Source: Arthrobacter zhaoxinii (lineage in GTDB: Bacteria; Actinomycetota; Actinomycetes; Actinomycetales; Micrococcaceae). Taken from it: DNA of 64,000 bases. Position 1 is the stretch's first letter, and each line of letters opens with the position of its first letter. Positions 60,030-64,000 of the stretch are shown in pieces. Made by a program: the position numbers and the translations under genes. Where the stretch lies: the NCBI RefSeq assembly GCF_025244925.1, contig NZ_CP104275.1, forward strand, positions 2,728,001 through 2,792,000. Direction: 5' to 3'. The notes under the pieces were generated by a model. That model was not told the origin of the DNA and made no database searches. It saw only the letters and a list, made by a program, of their open reading frames with translations.

Positions 60030-60263
60030 TTATTTTCTAGCCGCTTCCTGAACCATAAAGGTTGCACAAGCCAAATCGAGGCTTGTGTCCCGCTTACGCA
60101 GCTCCCTAATCAGGCGAACCTGGTCCTTTTGCAGGTCCAGTCCTGCCTCCCGGGCAACAGACCTGCTCCAAGCTACGGCAGCCTGGTCGGGGTCGGGATG
60201 GCTGGCGAAAATCTCCCTGACGATTAGCCTCGGGTTCGCGGCCCGGTTTCCGAAGAGGTTCAT
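60030..60263 (-). CDS. Orphan small protein
   Basis: A 77-residue protein from ATG 60263 (MNLFGNRAANPRLIVREIFA), with GGAG 9 nt upstream. It reads as a soluble helical protein with many charged residues (RLIRELRKRDTSLDLACATF). No relatives are recalled. Surrounding DNA is less GC-rich than the core of the window, suggesting acquired DNA. An alternative TTG start lies 15 nt upstream. Confidence 0.55.
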   Translation of the reverse strand: MNLFGNRAANPRLIVREIFASHPDPDQAAVAWSRSVAREAGLDLQKDQVRLIRELRKRDTSLDLACATFMVQEAARK

Positions 60264-60556
<293 letters not shown>

Positions 60557-62398
60557 TCAGAACGGCGGCACCGATTCCGGTTCGGTCTGCCCTGAATCCT
60601 GTTGCTGTGAATCCTCTTGGTTGGGGTCCCCGCAATGTTCCCAGCGTTGATCGCGGCCTCCATTCGGTGACCTATCCGGTGGTCCGAGTTCCAGAAACGG
60701 TTCGGTCCGGTAGACGCGTCCGGTCGGTGAGGTCCACTCGATCACTCCGGGGGTCGGTTGGGAGGCCGTCCAGTAGCCCATGGTCTTGAACCGGTGGTGC
60801 CGTCGGCAAAGGTGCTCCAGGTTCCCGTGGTCCGTTGGGCCACCCTGCGCCCAATCGACGGTGTGGTCGACGTCCGTGTTCGCGGTGCTGACCCGGCAGC
60901 CGGGGAACCTGCAGGTTCCGTCGCGTGCCCGGAGCCAGCGGCGGAGCCCGGCCGGAACCTTTCTGCGCCGTCCTACTCCGAGGATCTCTCCCGTCTGCGG
61001 ATCCTGCGCCAGGCCGGTCCAGCCGGTGGCGTTCCGGGCCAGCCTGCGGGCAGCTTCGGCACTGATGGGACCGTAACCGTGCAGTTCGGCGGGCTGGTCA
61101 TCGGCTCCGAAGAGGGTTTCAGCATTGATAAGGACCATGATTTCCGCCCGCGGAATGATTCCTGTTTCATCGCAGCCGGTCCTGCCGGCGCTTGCCGTCC
61201 CGGCTGCCCCACCGCCCGCTCCGCCGGGCCGCGCTGGGGCTGGGCCGGTAACGCGCCCCGCCCGGCTGGTCCCTTTATGGACCTCGTCGCTGCCAACTGC
61301 ACCTGCCCGCGTCGAGCCGAGGCCGCCCATCAGCAGCTGGGCCAGGATGTCCGCACGCAGCTGATCCGTGTTCCGGGAATCCCCGGCTGCCTGCTCACCA
61401 CGGGCGGCGGTACTCAAGGTGGTGTAGATCTGCTGGGCTTCCTCGGCCCGAAGGTGGGCGGACAGGCAGGACATGCCGTCTTCTTCCCGGTCCAGAGTGA
61501 CCTTGCGCAGCTCGAACGCCGTCAGATGCCGTTTGGTGATCGTGTCCGGAAACTTGGTTTCGCGCAGCCGGCGGGCCTTGCAGGCAAACTGGGCCCGGGT
61601 CTTCCCCTCCGCAGCCTTCAGCAGGTCCGCCTCGAATTCCGGAAGCACCGCATCGGGTATGTTCTGGCACTGATCCAGCACGACCTGCGCATGCTGGTAG
61701 GACAGCCGACCTTCTTCCAGACCGGCCAGGGTCGCGGCATGGGTCCCGCACAGCATGCCGGCCTCAAACATCAGGCGTTGGGCCGTGACCTGCGGAAGGT
61801 TCAGGATGGCGGCGCATTCAGACGCCGCAAGACTGAACGCCATCCCCGGTTCAAGCCGCCCCGACGCGACGTGAAAGCTGTCCTGGAAAATATCCTTCAT
61901 CCGGTTGATCAAGCGGGCCTCCTGCGCCTGCACCCAGGACATCGCATGCGCCATCCGGGACAGAGCTTCGCCGACCGCTTGCTCGTCAAAGGATTCGAGG
62001 TTCTGCAGGGCCAGTGTTCCGGTAAACCCGTCCGGGTACCCTTCGGTAGGACTATCGCCCTCGGAAGCGGCGGCTGTGGCGGCCGCGGAATCGGGGTTAG
62101 AGGCTGAAGCTCCGGAAGGGGCAGACCCTCCCTCGGGAACGGGATTGTCGGCTGGCTGGGTGCCGGCTTCCGCGTCGTTCTCATGAGCTGTGGCAGCTCC
62201 GGGATCAGCTGGTGCGGCGACGGATTTGCCCTCGGCCGCATTAGCAGTCCCGACAGGTTCGACAGTCAGTTCAGCCCGATACACCGACAGTGTGCACGGC
62301 TTACGGGACGCATCCGCTTCACCAGTCTGCCCTGCCGACTGCTGGTCTTCACTGCCCTGCTCTTCGGCTGTCCGTTCGGTGTTCCCGAGCTGATCCAT
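60557..62398 (-). CDS. DUF222 and HNH-endonuclease domain protein
   Basis: A 613-residue actinobacterial protein of the 13E12/DUF222 type. A Ser/Ala/Glu-rich N-terminus is followed by the DUF222 region (about 135-390, MAHAMSWVQAQEARLINRMK) and a C-terminal HNH zinc-nuclease domain near 495-545 with CRFPGC, DVDHTVDWAQGG and CRRHHRFK. These multicopy genes are common in Micrococcaceae; their role is uncertain. The GCCT repeat is just past its stop. Confidence 0.88.
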   Translation of the reverse strand: MDQLGNTERTAEEQGSEDQQSAGQTGEADASRKPCTLSVYRAELTVEPVGTANAAEGKSVAAPADPGAATAHENDAEAGTQPADNPVPEGGSAPSGASASNPDSAAATAAASEGDSPTEGYPDGFTGTLALQNLESFDEQAVGEALSRMAHAMSWVQAQEARLINRMKDIFQDSFHVASGRLEPGMAFSLAASECAAILNLPQVTAQRLMFEAGMLCGTHAATLAGLEEGRLSYQHAQVVLDQCQNIPDAVLPEFEADLLKAAEGKTRAQFACKARRLRETKFPDTITKRHLTAFELRKVTLDREEDGMSCLSAHLRAEEAQQIYTTLSTAARGEQAAGDSRNTDQLRADILAQLLMGGLGSTRAGAVGSDEVHKGTSRAGRVTGPAPARPGGAGGGAAGTASAGRTGCDETGIIPRAEIMVLINAETLFGADDQPAELHGYGPISAEAARRLARNATGWTGLAQDPQTGEILGVGRRRKVPAGLRRWLRARDGTCRFPGCRVSTANTDVDHTVDWAQGGPTDHGNLEHLCRRHHRFKTMGYWTASQPTPGVIEWTSPTGRVYRTEPFLELGPPDRSPNGGRDQRWEHCGDPNQEDSQQQDSGQTEPESVPPF

Positions 62399-62575
62399 AC
62401 CCTCAGAATTTCATCCGGCACTGACATTCCCGGCCGGAAAAGAGCCTCAAACCGGCGTTCCTGGAAACTCGGAATACCTGTCTTTCGAACGGCACTACCT
62501 AGTCATGAAAGGGCCATTGGGTTGGACCCGAAACAGACAGTGGTTGCCCCCGAGGAACCGCCCGCGCCGGAACAG

Positions 62576-63721
62576 CTAGAGCTGCCGGAACGCCTGATCC
62601 AGATCCGCGATCAGGTCCTCGACGTCCTCCAGACCCACTGACAGCCGAAGCAGGTTTTCCGGTACGGCCAGCTCGGTGCCCTTGACCGATGCATGGGTCA
62701 TTTCCGAGGGGTAGTTCATCAGGGATTCCACCCCGCCCAGGGACTCGGCCAGCAGGAACAGCCGGGTGGCTTCAGCCACCTTCCGTGCCGCAGCCTCGCC
62801 GCCCTTGAAAGACACCGACACCATGCCGCCGAAGTCCTTCATCTGGGCCTTGGCCAGGTCATGTCCCGGATGCTCTTCCAGCCCCGGATACAGCACGTGC
62901 TCCACGGCAGGCTGCTCCTTGAGCCACCGCGCCACCGCCATGGCACTGGCGGAGTGCCGGTCCATCCGCACCGCAAGGGTCTTCAGCCCGCGGGTGGTCA
63001 GCCAGGCTTCCATCGGCGCGGACACCGCACCGACAGCAAACTGGATGAACCCGATCTCCTCCGCCATGGCGTCGTCGTTCAGGATCACGGCGCCGCCCAC
63101 GGCGTCGGAATGCCCGCCAATGTACTTGGTGGTCGAATGCACCACGACGTCGGCACCCAGGGCCAGCGGCTGCTGAAGGTACGGCGAGGCAAAGGTGTTG
63201 TCGACCACCAGGAGAGCCCCGGCGTCGTGTGCCGCCTGCGCCGCTGCGGCAATGTCGCTGATTTTCATCATCGGGTTCGACGGCGTTTCCAGCCAGACGA
63301 TCTTCGTGTTCCCGGCCGCAATGGCAGCCGCGAGAGCCGCGGCGTCGGACATGTCCACCGCCGTATTGGTGATCCCCCACTTGCCCAGCACCTTGTTGAT
63401 CAGCCGGTAGGTTCCGCCGTAGGCATCGTTGCCCAGCACGATGTGGTCCCCGGGAGCCAGCAGCCCCCGGATCAGGGCGTCCTCCGCTGCCAGGCCGGAG
63501 CTGAAGGAGAAGGCATGCTTTCCGCCTTCCAGTGCGGCGAGCTGTTCCTGCAGCGAATCCCGGGTGGGGTTGGTACCGCGGCCGTACTCATAGCCGTTGC
63601 GCAGCCCGCCGACGCCGTCCTGGGCATAGGTGGTGCTCTGGTACAGAGGCGGAATGACCGCTCCGGTGGTGGGATCCGGTGCCTGGCCCGCATGGATGGC
63701 GCGGGTGCTGAAGCTCGTCAT
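62576..63721 (-). CDS. Cystathionine gamma-synthase or gamma-lyase
   Basis: A 381-residue PLP enzyme of the trans-sulfuration family. YEYGRGTNPTRDSLQEQLAA, the PLP lysine in HSTTKYIGGHSDAVGG, and VSVSFKGGEAAARKV are present. Start ATG 63721 (MTSFSTRAIHAG) with AAGGAG 6 nt upstream. It lies 70 nt after the CBS-domain gene, a pair typical of reverse trans-sulfuration, so lyase activity is plausible besides synthase. Confidence 0.9.
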   Translation of the reverse strand: MTSFSTRAIHAGQAPDPTTGAVIPPLYQSTTYAQDGVGGLRNGYEYGRGTNPTRDSLQEQLAALEGGKHAFSFSSGLAAEDALIRGLLAPGDHIVLGNDAYGGTYRLINKVLGKWGITNTAVDMSDAAALAAAIAAGNTKIVWLETPSNPMMKISDIAAAAQAAHDAGALLVVDNTFASPYLQQPLALGADVVVHSTTKYIGGHSDAVGGAVILNDDAMAEEIGFIQFAVGAVSAPMEAWLTTRGLKTLAVRMDRHSASAMAVARWLKEQPAVEHVLYPGLEEHPGHDLAKAQMKDFGGMVSVSFKGGEAAARKVAEATRLFLLAESLGGVESLMNYPSEMTHASVKGTELAVPENLLRLSVGLEDVEDLIADLDQAFRQL

Positions 63722-63791
63722 GGTGTTCTCCTTGCGCCGGCCGGGGCCGGCAGATTGGTGCAAAACAGCGCCCCTGCGAAGGCGTGCCGGG

Positions 63792-64000
63792 TTAGAGGCT
63801 CAAGTACGAAAGTAGGTCGTGCCGGGTCAGCATGCCAACGGCCGTGCCATCGGACGTAACCATCACGGCGTCGTCGTCCGTCAGTTTCTCCCGGGCGGAA
63901 GCTACAGTGTCCCCCGTCCCCACGAGCGCCGGACGCGGCCCCATATGCTCGCTGATCCGGTCGGTGGGCTTGGCCTCGCCCCGGAACAGCTTCTCCGTCA
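63792..64000 (-). CDS. CBS-domain C-terminus, probably cystathionine beta-synthase (partial)
   Basis: The last 69 codons of a gene that continues past the right edge. They encode one CBS domain (ISEHMGPRPALVGTGDTVAS, AVMVTSDGTAVGMLTRHDLL) ending LLSYLSL. Next to a cystathionine gamma-enzyme, this suits cystathionine beta-synthase, but the PLP domain lies outside the window. Confidence 0.7.
   Translation of the reverse strand, partial: TEKLFRGEAKPTDRISEHMGPRPALVGTGDTVASAREKLTDDDAVMVTSDGTAVGMLTRHDLLSYLSL

Overview
The window is GC-rich, densely coded actinobacterial chromosome. Mycothiol synthase (mshD), a GlnR-type regulator, a MutT1-like Nudix/phosphatase fusion next to ppk, FAS1-like and MaoC-like dehydratases beside murB, several PspC proteins and a DUF222-HNH protein all point to Actinobacteria. 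The gene set and protein style fit Micrococcaceae close to Arthrobacter; the genus is an inference. Many start codons are GTG or TTG, and several genes look leaderless, with a TANNNT -10 box ending 6-7 nt before the start codon.

Layout. 1-4261 (minus): the str operon rpsL-rpsG-fusA-tuf, with tuf cut by the window edge. 4603-14244 (minus): a complete 4-hydroxybenzoate/protocatechuate catabolic block, pobR-like IclR, pobA, then pcaHGBDCFIJR. 14325-28970: the transcription/translation core on the minus strand, read upstream to downstream as tRNA-Trp, secE, nusG, rplK, rplA, a GNAT gene, rplJ, rplL, then rpoB and rpoC. A plus-strand thiolase gene separates rplL from rpoB. 29199-34856: an aminotransferase, then a PspC-sensor kinase/LuxR regulator pair divergent from a three-gene PspC membrane operon. 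34928-40049: pfkA, a GNAT-like gene, an ankyrin protein, a YgfZ-like protein, a nitrobindin, a 35-residue membrane peptide and a membrane protein. 40191-47955 (plus): glnR, mshD, ppk, mutT1-like, thyA, folA and a proteobacterial-type asd. 48122-52424: an orphan ORF, then the minus-strand run small membrane protein, two hotdog dehydratases and murB, then a DUF2797 protein and a DJ-1/PfpI protein. 52655-52875: tRNA-Met and tRNA-Thr. 53051-59933: a Ser/Thr kinase-GAF fusion, a DEAD-box helicase with a long leader, a GT87 glycosyltransferase, an amidohydrolase and a membrane protein. 60030-64000: an orphan small ORF, a nine-copy GCCT repeat, a DUF222-HNH protein, cystathionine gamma-synthase/lyase and the tail of a CBS-domain protein, probably cystathionine beta-synthase.

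How the genes work together. PobA hydroxylates 4-hydroxybenzoate to protocatechuate. PcaGH opens the ring, PcaB, PcaC and PcaD convert the product to 3-oxoadipate, and PcaIJ and PcaF yield succinyl-CoA and acetyl-CoA. The route is complete and lies between two housekeeping operons. Two 17-bp palindromes 19 bp apart, just upstream of pcaH, are good candidate IclR-family operators. At 32594-32631 three TCAGGG repeats with an 11-bp period plus one inverted copy lie between the PspC kinase and the PspC operon; this is the best candidate for an uncharacterised regulatory circuit here. Other structured DNA of note: a nested inverted repeat after pfkA (35999-36070), a candidate rplJ leader with an attenuator-like terminator (24801-25028), and the tetranucleotide repeat at 60504-60539. 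All functions are read from sequence and remembered family features; no searches were run.
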